A DNA stretch of 64,000 bases from Mycolicibacterium duvalii (GCF_010726645.1 NZ_AP022563.1:496001-560000), one strand, 5' to 3'. Numbered from the stretch's first letter, positions 33,071 to 43,255 are shown. Notes: generated from the letters alone by a model not told the origin. Numbers and translations are program-made.

Positions 33071-34246
33071 ATGCCCTTCGTCACGTCCATCGGCACCTAC
33101 CTGCCGTGCTGGGGTTCGCCTCTGCACCGGGTGGCCGGTGACGACGAAGACGTCGTCACGATGGCCGTGGAGGCCGGGCGGGCGGCCCTGACCGGCGGCG
33201 TCGCGGTGGAGCGGGTGGTGCTGGTCAGCCGCGACCTGCCGCTGCTGGAGAGCAGCAATGCGGCAGTACTGCTCGCCGGTCTCGGGCTGGATCCCGAACT
33301 GGAGGTCGACGAAAGGCTCGGCGGTGCTCCGGCCACCGTCGACGCGGTCAGTTCGGCGCGTCCGCGGACGTTGATCATCGGGGCCGACCTGCAGCCGGCC
33401 GGTGCAGCGGCGATCGTGACGGCCGAACGCGGCCTGCAGGTGCGCACCGCGGCGCGGGTCGCGCGCAGCCTGCCGGTCCGCACCCGCGACGCCACCGGTG
33501 ACATCCACGATTACGGCGATCCCCGGCTGCTGCACGAGCGGGGCCTGATCGCGTCGCTGGCTGCGGCCTGGCTGGACACTCCGGTCGCGATCGCCGGCGT
33601 CGAGCACCAGCGCGCCACCGAGTTGTGCCTCGGTGATCCGCCGGCGTTGCCGACCTCGGGTGCGAGTGCCAGCCTGTTCGCCCTGGCCGGTCTGGCCGAG
33701 CGTGGGGTGTCGGGTCCGCTGGTCGCGGTGGAACAGGCGATCCTGTCCGGGCTCACCGTGACCGGCGGAGTGGCACAGATTCAGCGTCGCGAGCCCGAGC
33801 CGCGTCCGGTGCCCCAGGGGAAACTCGTCGCCGACGGAGACATCCCGATCTCGCTGGCGGCCTACGAGCGCGCGTTCGAGGCCAAGGTCCGCTGGGAAGC
33901 CGGGCGATTCGCCGGCTCCGACGAGCTGGACTTTCCGCCCCGCTTCCGGGTGAACACGGACGGTGCGCTGTCCACCGACTACGAACTGGTGGCGCTGCCG
34001 CGTACCGGGACGGTGTACACCGAGACCACGGTGCACCTGCCGGTGCCCGGCCTGCGGACGCCGTACTCGCTGGTCATCGTCGAGCTCGACGATGTCGAGG
34101 TGCGCGCGCTGGTCAAGGTGACCGGGGTGCCGCCGGGAACGGTCGACATCGGCGACCGTGGCCGGCTCGCGCTCCGTCGGATCGCGGTGCGCTCGGGCGT
34201 TCCGGACTACGGTTACGCGTTCGAGCCGGAAACGAGCGCGGCATGA
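33071..34246 (+). CDS. HMG-CoA synthase-like domain fused to an OB-fold (DUF35-like) domain
   Basis: 391-aa protein. N-terminal two thirds are a degenerate thiolase/HMG-CoA-synthase fold (MPFVTSIGTYLPCWG; ALTGGVAVERVVLVS; SGASASLFALAGL). No Cys occupies the nucleophile position, so it is probably not a condensing enzyme. The last 110 or so residues resemble the OB fold of DUF35 (RTGTVYTETTVHLP, LVIVELDDVEVRALVKVTG), but without zinc-ribbon Cys pairs. Overlap by ATGA with the thiolase suggests it is the partner subunit, as HMGCS-thiolase-DUF35 complexes do elsewhere. Role inferred. Confidence 0.8.
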   Translation: MPFVTSIGTYLPCWGSPLHRVAGDDEDVVTMAVEAGRAALTGGVAVERVVLVSRDLPLLESSNAAVLLAGLGLDPELEVDERLGGAPATVDAVSSARPRTLIIGADLQPAGAAAIVTAERGLQVRTAARVARSLPVRTRDATGDIHDYGDPRLLHERGLIASLAAAWLDTPVAIAGVEHQRATELCLGDPPALPTSGASASLFALAGLAERGVSGPLVAVEQAILSGLTVTGGVAQIQRREPEPRPVPQGKLVADGDIPISLAAYERAFEAKVRWEAGRFAGSDELDFPPRFRVNTDGALSTDYELVALPRTGTVYTETTVHLPVPGLRTPYSLVIVELDDVEVRALVKVTGVPPGTVDIGDRGRLALRRIAVRSGVPDYGYAFEPETSAA

Positions 34247-35409
34247 GGCGGGCCGCGATCGTCGGCGCAGGAATGACGCCGTTCGGCGAGCATTTCGCAC
34301 TCGGCATCAAGGATCTGATCCCGATGGCGTATTCGACGTGTGCCGCAACGGTCGACAAGGGCCTGGCGAAGACGGATCTGCAGGCCGCCTGGATCGGCGC
34401 GATGGGCACCGCCGACGGCTTTCCCTCCGGGATTCTCGCCGACACGCTCGGCCTGGTCGAGTTGCCGGTGAGCCGGGTGGAGAACTCCTGCGCCACCGGA
34501 CACGACGCCATCCGCAACGCACTGTTCGCGGTCGGCTCGGGAGCGTGCGACGTCGTCCTGGTGATCGGCGCGGACAAGCTACGGGACACCACGTCGGCCG
34601 GAATGCTGTGGGAATGGGAGGCCATGGTGCGCGACATGGCTTGGGACTACCCGCTGGGCCTGGTCGCCCCGGCTGGGTTCGCTCTGCATGTTCGCCGATA
34701 TCTCCACGAATCTCCGGCAACTGAAGAACACTTAGCCATGGTGGCGGTGAAGAACCACCGCCACGGCGTCAACAACCCGAAGGCGCGGCTGCGCTTTGAG
34801 ATCACGATGGAGCAGGCACTGAACGCACCGACGGTGGTGACCCCGTTCCGTTTGTACGACTGCGCGCCGCAGAGTGACGGTGCCGCAGCGGTCGTCATCG
34901 CGGCCGAGGACGTCGTCGACCGGTTCACCGACCGCCCGGTGTGGATCCGCGGTGTCGGGCTCGGTCTGGACTCAGTCATGCACCAGCACAAGCCGGACAT
35001 GGTCAGCTTTCCGGCGACGGCGCGCGCGGCCAAGCAGGCCTACGCGATGGCGGAGCTGTCACCGGCCGATGTCGATGTCGCCGAGGTGTATGACTTTCTG
35101 ACCGGCATCGAGCTGATGAGCTATGAGGACCTCGGATTCGCCGAACGGTTGGGGGCCTACAAGCTTCTCGAAGCGGAGGTGACCACGGTCGGTGGCGCAC
35201 TACCCGTGAATCCCAGCGGCGGTTTGAAGTCCAAAGGTCACCCGCCGGGGGCCACCGGTGTGGCACAGTGCGTCGAGTTGTTTCAACAACTGCGTGGCGA
35301 GGCCGCCAATCAGGTCGACAATGCGCGAATCGGATTGGCGCACACGATCGGCGGCCCGACGGCGGTGTCGGCAGTGACGATCTTAGAAGGACCAGGAGGG
35401 CCTCGCTGA
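34243..35409 (+). CDS. thiolase / lipid-transfer protein (acetyl-CoA acyltransferase)
   Basis: 388-aa SCP2-type thiolase. Nucleophile C83 in NSCATGHDA and H333 in GHPPGATG are both present, so thiolytic activity is expected. Overlaps the OB-fold protein gene before it and runs into yrbEA with a one-base overlap. Probable last step of a beta-oxidation round on the imported substrate. Confidence 0.92.
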   Translation: MRRAAIVGAGMTPFGEHFALGIKDLIPMAYSTCAATVDKGLAKTDLQAAWIGAMGTADGFPSGILADTLGLVELPVSRVENSCATGHDAIRNALFAVGSGACDVVLVIGADKLRDTTSAGMLWEWEAMVRDMAWDYPLGLVAPAGFALHVRRYLHESPATEEHLAMVAVKNHRHGVNNPKARLRFEITMEQALNAPTVVTPFRLYDCAPQSDGAAAVVIAAEDVVDRFTDRPVWIRGVGLGLDSVMHQHKPDMVSFPATARAAKQAYAMAELSPADVDVAEVYDFLTGIELMSYEDLGFAERLGAYKLLEAEVTTVGGALPVNPSGGLKSKGHPPGATGVAQCVELFQQLRGEAANQVDNARIGLAHTIGGPTAVSAVTILEGPGGPR

Positions 35410-36218
35410 TGGCGGCTAAAGGGCCGGAGCGTTGGTCGACGGGCATCGCGCTGCCGAACGGACTCTCGGGGGCGATGCAGGCTGTCGGTGGCTTCTTTTC
35501 GATGGCGCTGGACGCGGTGCGGTTCATTTTCGTGCGGCCGTTTCAGTGGCGGGAGTTTTTGGAGCAGTGCTGGTTCGTGGCGCGGGTGGCGATGGCTCCG
35601 ACGCTGTTGGTGGCGATTCCGTTCACCGTGCTGGTGTCGTTCACGTTGAACATTCTGCTGCGCGAATTGGGCGCGGCCGATTTGTCGGGCGCGGGCGCGG
35701 CTTTCGGCGCGGTGACCCAGGTGGGGCCGTTGGTGACGGTGTTGATCGTTGCGGGTGCGGGGGCCACGGCGATGTGCGCGGATCTGGGATCGCGCACGAT
35801 CCGTGAGGAGATCGACGCGATGGAAGTGCTGGGCATCAACCCGGTGCAGCGTCTGGTGACGCCGCGGATGCTGGCAGCCGGCCTGGTCGCCTTGCTGTTG
35901 AACAGTCTGGTGGTGATCATCGGCATCCTGGGCGGTTACTTCTTCTCGGTGTTCGTCCAGGACGTCAATCCGGGGGCATTCGCCGCGGGTATCACGCTGT
36001 TGACCGGGGTGCCTGAGGTGATCATCTCGTGTGTGAAGGCCGCCCTGTTCGGGCTGATCGCCGGCCTGGTGGCGTGTTATCGCGGTCTGACGATCACCGG
36101 CGGTGGCGCAAAGGCGGTCGGTAACGCGGTCAACGAGACGGTGGTGTACGCGTTCATGGCGCTGTTCGTGATCAACGTGGTGGTTACCGCCATCGGCATC
36201 CGGATGACGACGGGCTAG
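35409..36218 (+). CDS. yrbEA: MlaE-family ABC permease YrbEA of the Mce transporter
   Basis: 269-aa membrane protein of the MlaE permease family. Several hydrophobic segments, and the cytoplasmic motif EEIDAMEVLGINPVQRLV typical of the family. With YrbEB it forms the inner-membrane channel of an Mce lipid importer, driven by MceG, an ATPase usually encoded elsewhere. ATG at 35409 overlaps the thiolase stop, proving operon continuity between catabolic and transport genes. Confidence 0.96.
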   Translation: MAAKGPERWSTGIALPNGLSGAMQAVGGFFSMALDAVRFIFVRPFQWREFLEQCWFVARVAMAPTLLVAIPFTVLVSFTLNILLRELGAADLSGAGAAFGAVTQVGPLVTVLIVAGAGATAMCADLGSRTIREEIDAMEVLGINPVQRLVTPRMLAAGLVALLLNSLVVIIGILGGYFFSVFVQDVNPGAFAAGITLLTGVPEVIISCVKAALFGLIAGLVACYRGLTITGGGAKAVGNAVNETVVYAFMALFVINVVVTAIGIRMTTG

Positions 36219-36229
36219 AGGGGTAGGGC

Positions 36230-37087
36230 ATGGGTACCTCCACGGTGTTGCGGTCGCGGTTCCCGCGGCTGATCAAGAACGCCAACCGTCCGGTGGACTG
36301 GTTGTCGCGCATCGGTGATCACACGTTGTTCTACGGCCGGGCGCTGGCCGGGACTCCGCACGCGGCGGTGCACTTTCGCAAGGAGATCATCCGCCTGATC
36401 GCCGAGATCTCGATGGGTGCGGGCACGTTGGCGATGATCGGCGGCACCGTGGTGATCGTCGGGTTTCTGACGCTGGCCGCCGGTGGGACGTTGGCGATCC
36501 AGGGTTATTCGTCGCTGGGAGATATCGGGATCGAGGCGCTGACCGGCTTTTTGGCGGCGTTCATCAACGTGCGCATCGCCGCGCCGGTGGTGGCCGGGAT
36601 CGGGTTGGCGGCGACCTTCGGGGCCGGAGTCACTGCGCAGCTGGGGGCGATGCGGATCAACGAGGAGATCGACGCGCTGGAGTCGATGGGGATCCGGCCG
36701 GTGGAGTATCTGGTCTCGACGCGGATCGTGGCCGGCATGGTGGCGATCACGCCCTTGTACTCGATCGCGGTGATCCTGTCGTTCTTGGCCTCGCAGTTCA
36801 CCACGGTGGTGTTGTTCGGTCAGTCCGGCGGCCTCTACAACCACTATTTCGACACGTTCCTCAACCCGATCGACCTGCTGTGGTCGTTCTTGCAGGCCAT
36901 TCTGATGGCCATCGCGATCCTGTTGGTGCACACCTACTTCGGCTACTTCGCCTCCGGCGGGCCGTCCGGTGTGGGGGCGGCGGTCGGCAACGCGGTACGG
37001 ACCTCTCTGGTGGTCGTGGTCTCCGTGACCCTGCTGGTGTCACTGTCGATCTACGGCTCCAACGGCAACTTCAACCTGTCGGGCTAG
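36230..37087 (+). CDS. yrbEB: MlaE-family ABC permease YrbEB of the Mce transporter
   Basis: 285-aa permease, partner of YrbEA. Same family motif, EEIDALESMGIRPVEYLV, and five or six membrane segments; the N-terminal 50 residues form an extra cytoplasmic stretch. Starts at ATG 11 bases after the yrbEA stop with AGGGGTAGGG upstream. Ends 10 bases before mceA. Confidence 0.96.
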   Translation: MGTSTVLRSRFPRLIKNANRPVDWLSRIGDHTLFYGRALAGTPHAAVHFRKEIIRLIAEISMGAGTLAMIGGTVVIVGFLTLAAGGTLAIQGYSSLGDIGIEALTGFLAAFINVRIAAPVVAGIGLAATFGAGVTAQLGAMRINEEIDALESMGIRPVEYLVSTRIVAGMVAITPLYSIAVILSFLASQFTTVVLFGQSGGLYNHYFDTFLNPIDLLWSFLQAILMAIAILLVHTYFGYFASGGPSGVGAAVGNAVRTSLVVVVSVTLLVSLSIYGSNGNFNLSG

Positions 37088-37097
37088 GGGAGTCGAG

Positions 37098-38294
37098 TTG
37101 AACAACAGCTATGTTCGCCCTTTGGCGGGGCTCGCACTGGTGGTGACCCTGGTGGCGATCCTGGCGGTCTCCATCGGACTGTTCGCCGGGAAGTTCACCG
37201 AAACGGTTCCGGTGACGGTGATCTCCGACCGCGCCGGCCTGGTGATGAACCCGGATGCGGACGTCAAAATGCGCGGGGTGCAGGTCGGTACCGTCAACTC
37301 GATCTCGTACCGGCCCGACGGCAAGGCCGAACTGCGCCTGGACATGGACCCGTCCCAGATGCACCTGATTCCGCGAAACGTCAACGTCGACATCGCGTCG
37401 ACGACGGTGTTCGGTGCCAAATTCGTGCAGCTCGAACCCCCGCCGGACCCGGCCGCTCAACCGCTGCAGAGAGGACAGGTACTGCAGGGGCAGCACGTGA
37501 CGGTCGAGATCAACACCGTCTTCCAGCGCCTGGTCGACGTGCTCGACGCCGTCGAACCGACCAAGCTGAACCAAACCCTGGGCGCGATCTCGCAGGCGTT
37601 CAGCGGACGCGGGGAGAAATTCGGCCAGACGCTGAGCGATTTCAACGCATTGCTGGCCAAACTGGAGCCGAGCCTGCCGAACCTGGCCCACGACATCGAG
37701 GTCTCGGTGCCGGTTCTGGAGGCCTATGCCGACGCGAGCCCTGACCTGATGTCGACGGTGCAGAGCGCCACGACGCTGAGCAACTCGATCGTCGAGGAGC
37801 AGGCCAACCTGGACGCGTTCCTGGTCAGCGCGATCGGACTGGCCGACATCGGCAACGAGGTGGTCGGCGGCAACCGTCAGGCACTGACCGACGTGCTGGA
37901 CGTGCTGGTACCCACCACAGATCTGCTGCGCCTGTACCGCAAATCGATCTGGTGTGGCATCGGGGGCCTGGTGCCGTTCGCCAAGTCGGCGCCGCAATTC
38001 TCCGGCGTCTTCGTCAACGCCGGACTGACACTGGGCGTGGAGCGGTACCGCTATCCCGGGGATCTACCCAAGGTGGCCGGTAGCAGCGGCGGTCGGGACT
38101 ACTGCCAAGAACTTGGGTTGCCGGAACTGCCCGCGGAGTTCGTGCCCCCGCAGATCATCGCTGACATCGGCTCGAATCCCGCTCAGTACGGCAATGCCGG
38201 CATCCTGCTCAACTCCGAGGGCCTGAAGAACTGGCTGTTCGGGCCACTCGATGGACCGCCCCGCAACTCCGCGCAGATCGGAATGCCAGGATGA
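37098..38294 (+). CDS. mceA: Mce family protein MceA
   Basis: 398-aa MCE protein with one N-terminal membrane anchor (about residues 8-30) and an MlaD/MCE domain (about 38-120, with DVKMRGVQVGTVNSI), then helical region and a Cys-containing C-terminal part. TTG start after GGGGAGTCGAG. One of six related subunits that form the lipid-conducting periplasmic tube of the importer. Lacks an obvious RGD motif. Confidence 0.94.
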   Translation: MNNSYVRPLAGLALVVTLVAILAVSIGLFAGKFTETVPVTVISDRAGLVMNPDADVKMRGVQVGTVNSISYRPDGKAELRLDMDPSQMHLIPRNVNVDIASTTVFGAKFVQLEPPPDPAAQPLQRGQVLQGQHVTVEINTVFQRLVDVLDAVEPTKLNQTLGAISQAFSGRGEKFGQTLSDFNALLAKLEPSLPNLAHDIEVSVPVLEAYADASPDLMSTVQSATTLSNSIVEEQANLDAFLVSAIGLADIGNEVVGGNRQALTDVLDVLVPTTDLLRLYRKSIWCGIGGLVPFAKSAPQFSGVFVNAGLTLGVERYRYPGDLPKVAGSSGGRDYCQELGLPELPAEFVPPQIIADIGSNPAQYGNAGILLNSEGLKNWLFGPLDGPPRNSAQIGMPG

Positions 38295-39316
38295 CGCGCT
38301 CGGTCGGAACCCTCATAAAATTCAGCATCTTCGGGCTGATCATGGTGATGCTGACCGCGTTCCTCTTCTTCGTGTTCAGCGACTCCAGGACCGGTGCCAC
38401 CAACGAGTACTCGGCGGTGTTCTCCGACGCGTCCCGATTGCAGACCGGCGACACCGTGCGCATCGCCGGCATCCGCGTCGGGACGGTCAAAGACGTTTCG
38501 CTGCAGCCGGATCGGTCGGTGCTGGTGAAGTTCGACGCCGACCGCGACACGGTGCTGACCACCGGTACCAAGGCCGTGATCCGCTACCTGAACCTGGTGG
38601 GCGATCGCTATCTCGAACTGGTCGACACCCCCGATTCGACGCAGATCGTCCCGGCGGGCGGTCAGATCCCGCAGACCCGCACGGCGCCGGCGCTGGATCT
38701 GGACCTGCTCCTCGGCGGGCTCAAGCCGGTGATCCAGGGGCTCAACCCCGAGGACGTGAACTCGCTGACCTCGTCGCTGGTGCAGATACTGCAGGGGCAG
38801 GGCGGCACGCTGGAGTCGCTGTTCTCCAAGAGCTCGTCGTTCACCACCACGTTGGCCGACAACAACGAGGTCATCGAAGGCGTGATCGAGGAGCTGCGCA
38901 TCGTGCTGGACACGCTTTCGGAAGACGGCGAGGAGTTCTCCGGCGCCATCGATCGGTTCGAGCAACTCGTGTCGGGTCTGTCAGCCGACCGGGACCCGAT
39001 CGGGACCGCCATCGAGGCGCTGGACAACGGAACCGCTTCGATGGCCGATCTGCTGAGCCGGGGCCGTGCCCCGCTGGCCAACACGGTCGACGAGCTGAGC
39101 CGGCTCGCACCGCTGGTCAACAACGACCTGGATCGTCTCGACGCCACGCTGCAGCGGCTGCCCGAGATCTACCGCAAGTTGGCACGGGTGGGTTCCTACG
39201 GCGCCTGGTTCCCGTACTACATCTGCGGTATCACCTTCCGCGCGAGCGACCTCGAGGGACGAACCGTGGTCTTCCCCTGGATCAAGCAAGAAACGGGAAG
39301 GTGCGTGGACGAGTAG
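38291..39316 (+). CDS. mceB: Mce family protein MceB
   Basis: 341-aa MCE protein. Anchor about residues 13-31 (FGLIMVMLTAFLFFVF), MCE domain with GDTVRIAGIRVGTVKDV, helical region to about 290, and a short tail ending GRCVDE. ATGA overlap with mceA; the next gene begins at the base after its stop. Confidence 0.94.
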   Translation: MTRSVGTLIKFSIFGLIMVMLTAFLFFVFSDSRTGATNEYSAVFSDASRLQTGDTVRIAGIRVGTVKDVSLQPDRSVLVKFDADRDTVLTTGTKAVIRYLNLVGDRYLELVDTPDSTQIVPAGGQIPQTRTAPALDLDLLLGGLKPVIQGLNPEDVNSLTSSLVQILQGQGGTLESLFSKSSSFTTTLADNNEVIEGVIEELRIVLDTLSEDGEEFSGAIDRFEQLVSGLSADRDPIGTAIEALDNGTASMADLLSRGRAPLANTVDELSRLAPLVNNDLDRLDATLQRLPEIYRKLARVGSYGAWFPYYICGITFRASDLEGRTVVFPWIKQETGRCVDE

Positions 39317-40420
39317 ATGCTCAAGTATCGAGGTTCTCAACTCGCCCGAGCGGGCTTCATCGGGGTCGTGCTGATGATCCTGGTCATCGCGGTGGGTCTG
39401 CAGCCCGAGCGGCTCCTGCAGTGGGCCAGCGCCATCCGGTACCAGGCGCTGTTCACCGAAGCCGGCGGACTTTCGGTCGGCAACGATGTGACGGTGTCCG
39501 GCATCAAGGTCGGTTCGGTCTCCTCCATCGGGCTCGACAACGGCGACGCACTGGTCGGTTTCACCATCGACGGCAAGTACGCTTTGGGCTCCGACACCAC
39601 CGCCCACATTCGTACCGGGACGCTGCTCGGTGAGCGCGTGCTCGCGCTGGAGTCCGAAGGCAGCGGAACGCTCGATCCCCGGCAGGTCATCCCGACGTCA
39701 CGGACGTCGTCGCCGTATTCCCTGACCGACGCGGTCGGTGAGTTGACCACCAACACCGCGGCCACCGACACCGACTCGTTGAACCGGTCGCTGGACACGC
39801 TGGCCGAGACGCTCGATCAGGTAGCCCCGCAACTCGGCCCCACCTTCGACGGGCTCTCTCGGCTGTCGCAATCGTTGAACAGTCGCAACGAGAGCCTGGC
39901 TGAACTGCTGCGCACCGCCGGCGACGTGACGGGCATCTTCTCGGAGCGCAGCGCACAGGTCAACAGGCTGATCCTCAACGCCAACGATCTGTTGGGCGTC
40001 CTCAACGACCGCCGCTACGCAATCACCAGCCTGCTGGCCAACATCTCAGCGGTGTCCCAGGAACTGCGCGGCGTGGTCGCCGACAATGAAGCCGACCTCG
40101 CCCCGGCGCTGGAGCATCTCAACACCGTCGTCGCCGTGCTGGAGAAGAACCGCGACAATCTGGCCAAGATGCTGCCCGGCGGCGCCAAGTACTACCTGAC
40201 CCAGGGCGAAATCGTGTCCAACGGCGCCTACTACAACGCGCTGGTGCCCAACGTGCAGCCGGCTCAGCTGTTGCAGCCCTTCCTCGATTACGCGTTCGGC
40301 TTCCGCCGTGGAGTCGATGCCGGTCAGCCGCCGGACAACGCCGGCCCGCGCGCCGAACTGCCCTTCCCCGTCAACGGAATCCCGCAGCCAGGAGATCTGC
40401 CCAATGATGGCAACCCGTAA
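39317..40420 (+). CDS. mceC: Mce family protein MceC
   Basis: 367-aa MCE protein. Anchor about 13-29, MCE domain with GNDVTVSGIKVGSVSSI, long helical part with two Asn/Leu-rich stretches, Pro-rich C terminus. ATG follows directly after the mceB TAG. Overlaps mceD by 17 bases. Confidence 0.94.
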   Translation: MLKYRGSQLARAGFIGVVLMILVIAVGLQPERLLQWASAIRYQALFTEAGGLSVGNDVTVSGIKVGSVSSIGLDNGDALVGFTIDGKYALGSDTTAHIRTGTLLGERVLALESEGSGTLDPRQVIPTSRTSSPYSLTDAVGELTTNTAATDTDSLNRSLDTLAETLDQVAPQLGPTFDGLSRLSQSLNSRNESLAELLRTAGDVTGIFSERSAQVNRLILNANDLLGVLNDRRYAITSLLANISAVSQELRGVVADNEADLAPALEHLNTVVAVLEKNRDNLAKMLPGGAKYYLTQGEIVSNGAYYNALVPNVQPAQLLQPFLDYAFGFRRGVDAGQPPDNAGPRAELPFPVNGIPQPGDLPNDGNP

Positions 40421-41906
40421 GCCGCTGGTGGCCGGCACGGCGATCCTGCTGGCCCTCCTGCTGGTCGCCGGTGCGGCGTTCCTGGTGCGCCAGGTGTTCT
40501 TCGGTCCGTACACCATCACGGCGTACTTCCCAACCGCGACCGCAATCTACCCCGGTGACGAAGTGCGGGTGTCCGGCGTCAAAGTCGGTTCGATCGACCG
40601 GATCGAGCCGGAAGGCACCCAGACCAAAATGACCCTGAAGGTCGACCGTGGTGTGCAGGTGCCCGCCGAGGCCCGGGCCGTCATCGTCGCGCAGAACCTG
40701 GTGGCCGCTCGCTACGTGCAGCTCACCCCGGCCTATCGCCAGGGCGACGGTCCGACCATGGGCGACGGCGGCGTCATTCCGGCCGAACGCACCGCAGTGC
40801 CGGTGGAATGGGACGAGGTCAAAGATCAGTTGACCCGCCTGGCCACGGAATTGGGCCCACAAGCTGGTCGCGACGGTACATCGATCTCCCGGTTCGTCGA
40901 CAGTGCCGCCGACGCAATGGGCGGCAACGGTGAGAAGCTGCGCGAGACCCTGCGTCAGTTGTCAGGCGTGGCAAGAGTTTTCGCCGAGGGCAGCGGCAAC
41001 ATCGGCGACATCATCACCAACCTGCAGGTCTTCGTCACCGCGCTGCGGGACAGCAAGCAGCAGATCGTGCTGTTCCAGAACCGCCTGGCGAGCCTGACCA
41101 GCGTGATCAACGACAGCCGGTCGGACCTCGACTCCGCGCTGACGGAGCTGTCACTGGCCATCGGCGAGGTGCAGCGCTTCGTGGCCGGCAGCCGCAACCA
41201 GACCGCCGAACAAGTGCAACGGCTGGCCAATTTGACCCAGATACTGGTGGACAACCGCCTGGCCTTCGAGAACGTCCTGCACATCATGCCCAACGCGATC
41301 GGCAACTTCCAGAACATCTTCTACCCCAACGGCGGATCGGTGACCGGCGCGTTCGCGCTGTCGAACTTCTCGAACCCGGTCTGGTTCGTCTGCGGGCTGA
41401 TCGGCGGCGTGGCCAACACCACCGCACCCGAAACGGCCAAACTGTGCGCCCAGTACCTGGGGCCGGCACTGCGGTTGCTGAATTTCGGCGGCCTACCGTT
41501 CCCGATCAACGCCTACCTGCGGCCGGCGACGAGCCCGCACCGGCTCATCTACACCGACCCGAAGCTGGCGCCCGGTGGCGGCGGTCCCGCCGATCCGCCC
41601 GAACCGCCCCCCACGGTATCGGCGTACACGGGTGCGGGCGACATCCCGCCGCCGCCAGGATGGAATTTACCGCCCGGGCCGCCGGGACTGTACGCCCCCG
41701 ACGACGACGCCCCCGCGATTCCGTCGCCCGCCTTGTTCCCCGGCGCCCCCATCCCGGGCCCGCCCAACATCCAGTCGAACCTGCCGCCGCAGCCGCAGAC
41801 CGTCGACGGCCTGCTGCTGCCGCCGACACCGGCACCGGGCAATCCGCCACCGCCGGTGGCGCCGAACGCGCCGTTGCTGCCCGCAGAAGGGACGCCGCCC
41901 TCATGA
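40404..41906 (+). CDS. mceD: Mce family protein MceD with proline-rich tail
   Basis: 500-aa MCE protein. Anchor about 9-30, MCE domain with GDEVRVSGVKVGSIDRI, helical tube part to about 330, then a long Pro/Ala-rich extracytoplasmic tail of roughly 120 residues. ATG at 40404 after AGGAGATCTGCC; a second ATG follows at once. Overlaps the mceE start by ATGA. Confidence 0.93.
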   Translation: MMATRKPLVAGTAILLALLLVAGAAFLVRQVFFGPYTITAYFPTATAIYPGDEVRVSGVKVGSIDRIEPEGTQTKMTLKVDRGVQVPAEARAVIVAQNLVAARYVQLTPAYRQGDGPTMGDGGVIPAERTAVPVEWDEVKDQLTRLATELGPQAGRDGTSISRFVDSAADAMGGNGEKLRETLRQLSGVARVFAEGSGNIGDIITNLQVFVTALRDSKQQIVLFQNRLASLTSVINDSRSDLDSALTELSLAIGEVQRFVAGSRNQTAEQVQRLANLTQILVDNRLAFENVLHIMPNAIGNFQNIFYPNGGSVTGAFALSNFSNPVWFVCGLIGGVANTTAPETAKLCAQYLGPALRLLNFGGLPFPINAYLRPATSPHRLIYTDPKLAPGGGGPADPPEPPPTVSAYTGAGDIPPPPGWNLPPGPPGLYAPDDDAPAIPSPALFPGAPIPGPPNIQSNLPPQPQTVDGLLLPPTPAPGNPPPPVAPNAPLLPAEGTPPS

Positions 41907-43255
41907 TCTTCGGAGCGAAGCGACGGAGCAATCCCGGGCTGAAACGACTGAGCATCGTCGGTGTCAGCGTCGCGCTGTCGATGACGGGCTGCGCCTTTCA
42001 AGGCGTCAACTCGCTGCCGCTGCCGGGCGCGCCGGGCCGAGGACCGGACGCCCAGACCTATACCGTGCAGATGCCCAACGTGGCGACCCTGGAGTCGAAT
42101 TCGCCGGTGATGATCGACGACGTCGTCGTCGGCAGCGTGGGCAAGATGACGGTCGACAACTGGCACGCCAACATCGAGATCTCGGTCAAGCCGGACGTGG
42201 TGGTGCCCGCCAACGCGGTGGCTACCATCGGACAGACCAGCCTACTGGGCTCGATGCACCTGGCGCTGAACCCGCCGCTGGGCGAGGAGCCCAGCGGACG
42301 GTTGCAGCCCGGAGCGACGTTGCCGCTCAACGAATCATCGGTGTACCCGACCACCGAGCAGACCCTGGCGTCGTTATCGACCGTCGCCAACGGCGGCGGT
42401 CTGGGTCAGATCGGCGACATCATCCACAGCATGAACACCGGAATATCCGGCCGTGAGAACGAGATCCGGGAGCTGCTCACCCGGCTGGACGATTTCGTCG
42501 GCGTGCTCGAAGAGCAGCGTGGCAACATCGTCGCGTCGATGCAGCAACTGCGGCGCGTCGCAGGCACCTTCGCCGGTCAGCGCGACGTCATCGACCGGGC
42601 GCTCAAGGAGGTTCCACCGGCCATCGACGTGCTGATCGAACAGCGTCCGCAATTCACCACCGCGTTGCAGAAACTCGGCGAGTTCAGCGACACCACCGCG
42701 GGCCTGGTCAACGACGCCGGCGACGATCTAATCAAGAACCTGGAGAACCTGGGACCGATCCTCGGTGCGCTGGCCGACATCGGTCCGGACCTCAACCTCG
42801 CGGTGCTGTGGGCAACGGCCTTCCCGTACGGCCCGACGTTTGCCGACCGCATCACCCGGGGGGACTACATCAACCTCTATGCGACGTTCGATCTGACCTA
42901 CCCGCGGTTGAAGAAGACCCTTCTGTTGGGGACCCGCTGGGGCGACGAGGAAGCGAAACTCATCCCGGCGCCGGGTGATCCTTACTACCTGAACTACTCG
43001 TATGACCCACTCAAACTCGGCGTGGCTCCGCCGCCGGCGGAAGCGCTGCCGCCTCCGCCGGAGGCTGCGGTGAGCGCGCCCCTGCCGCCGACCTCAGCGC
43101 CCATGCTTCCGGTGACCCCGCCGCCGCCCGCCCAACCATGGCTGCCGCAGTCGGCGCCGATCACCGATCAGCAGATCTTCGCAGGACCGTATGGAGCCCA
43201 GACAGCGACCGAGCCGGCCGTGCCCGCCGCGCCGGCGCCAGGAGGTGGCGGCTGA
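41903..43255 (+). CDS. mceE: Mce family lipoprotein MceE
   Basis: 450-aa MCE lipoprotein. Signal peptide ends with lipobox SMTGC, lipid-attached C30. MCE domain (SPVMIDDVVVGSVGKM), helical middle, Pro-rich end. As in other mce operons the fifth gene is the lipoprotein (LprK-like), thought to sit in the outer face of the membrane. Overlaps mceF by one base. Confidence 0.94.
   Translation: MIFGAKRRSNPGLKRLSIVGVSVALSMTGCAFQGVNSLPLPGAPGRGPDAQTYTVQMPNVATLESNSPVMIDDVVVGSVGKMTVDNWHANIEISVKPDVVVPANAVATIGQTSLLGSMHLALNPPLGEEPSGRLQPGATLPLNESSVYPTTEQTLASLSTVANGGGLGQIGDIIHSMNTGISGRENEIRELLTRLDDFVGVLEEQRGNIVASMQQLRRVAGTFAGQRDVIDRALKEVPPAIDVLIEQRPQFTTALQKLGEFSDTTAGLVNDAGDDLIKNLENLGPILGALADIGPDLNLAVLWATAFPYGPTFADRITRGDYINLYATFDLTYPRLKKTLLLGTRWGDEEAKLIPAPGDPYYLNYSYDPLKLGVAPPPAEALPPPPEAAVSAPLPPTSAPMLPVTPPPPAQPWLPQSAPITDQQIFAGPYGAQTATEPAVPAAPAPGGGG

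Noticed and set aside
32588..34300. 570-codon minus-strand ORF
   Set aside because: Shadow of CoA-transferase and HMGCS-like genes.
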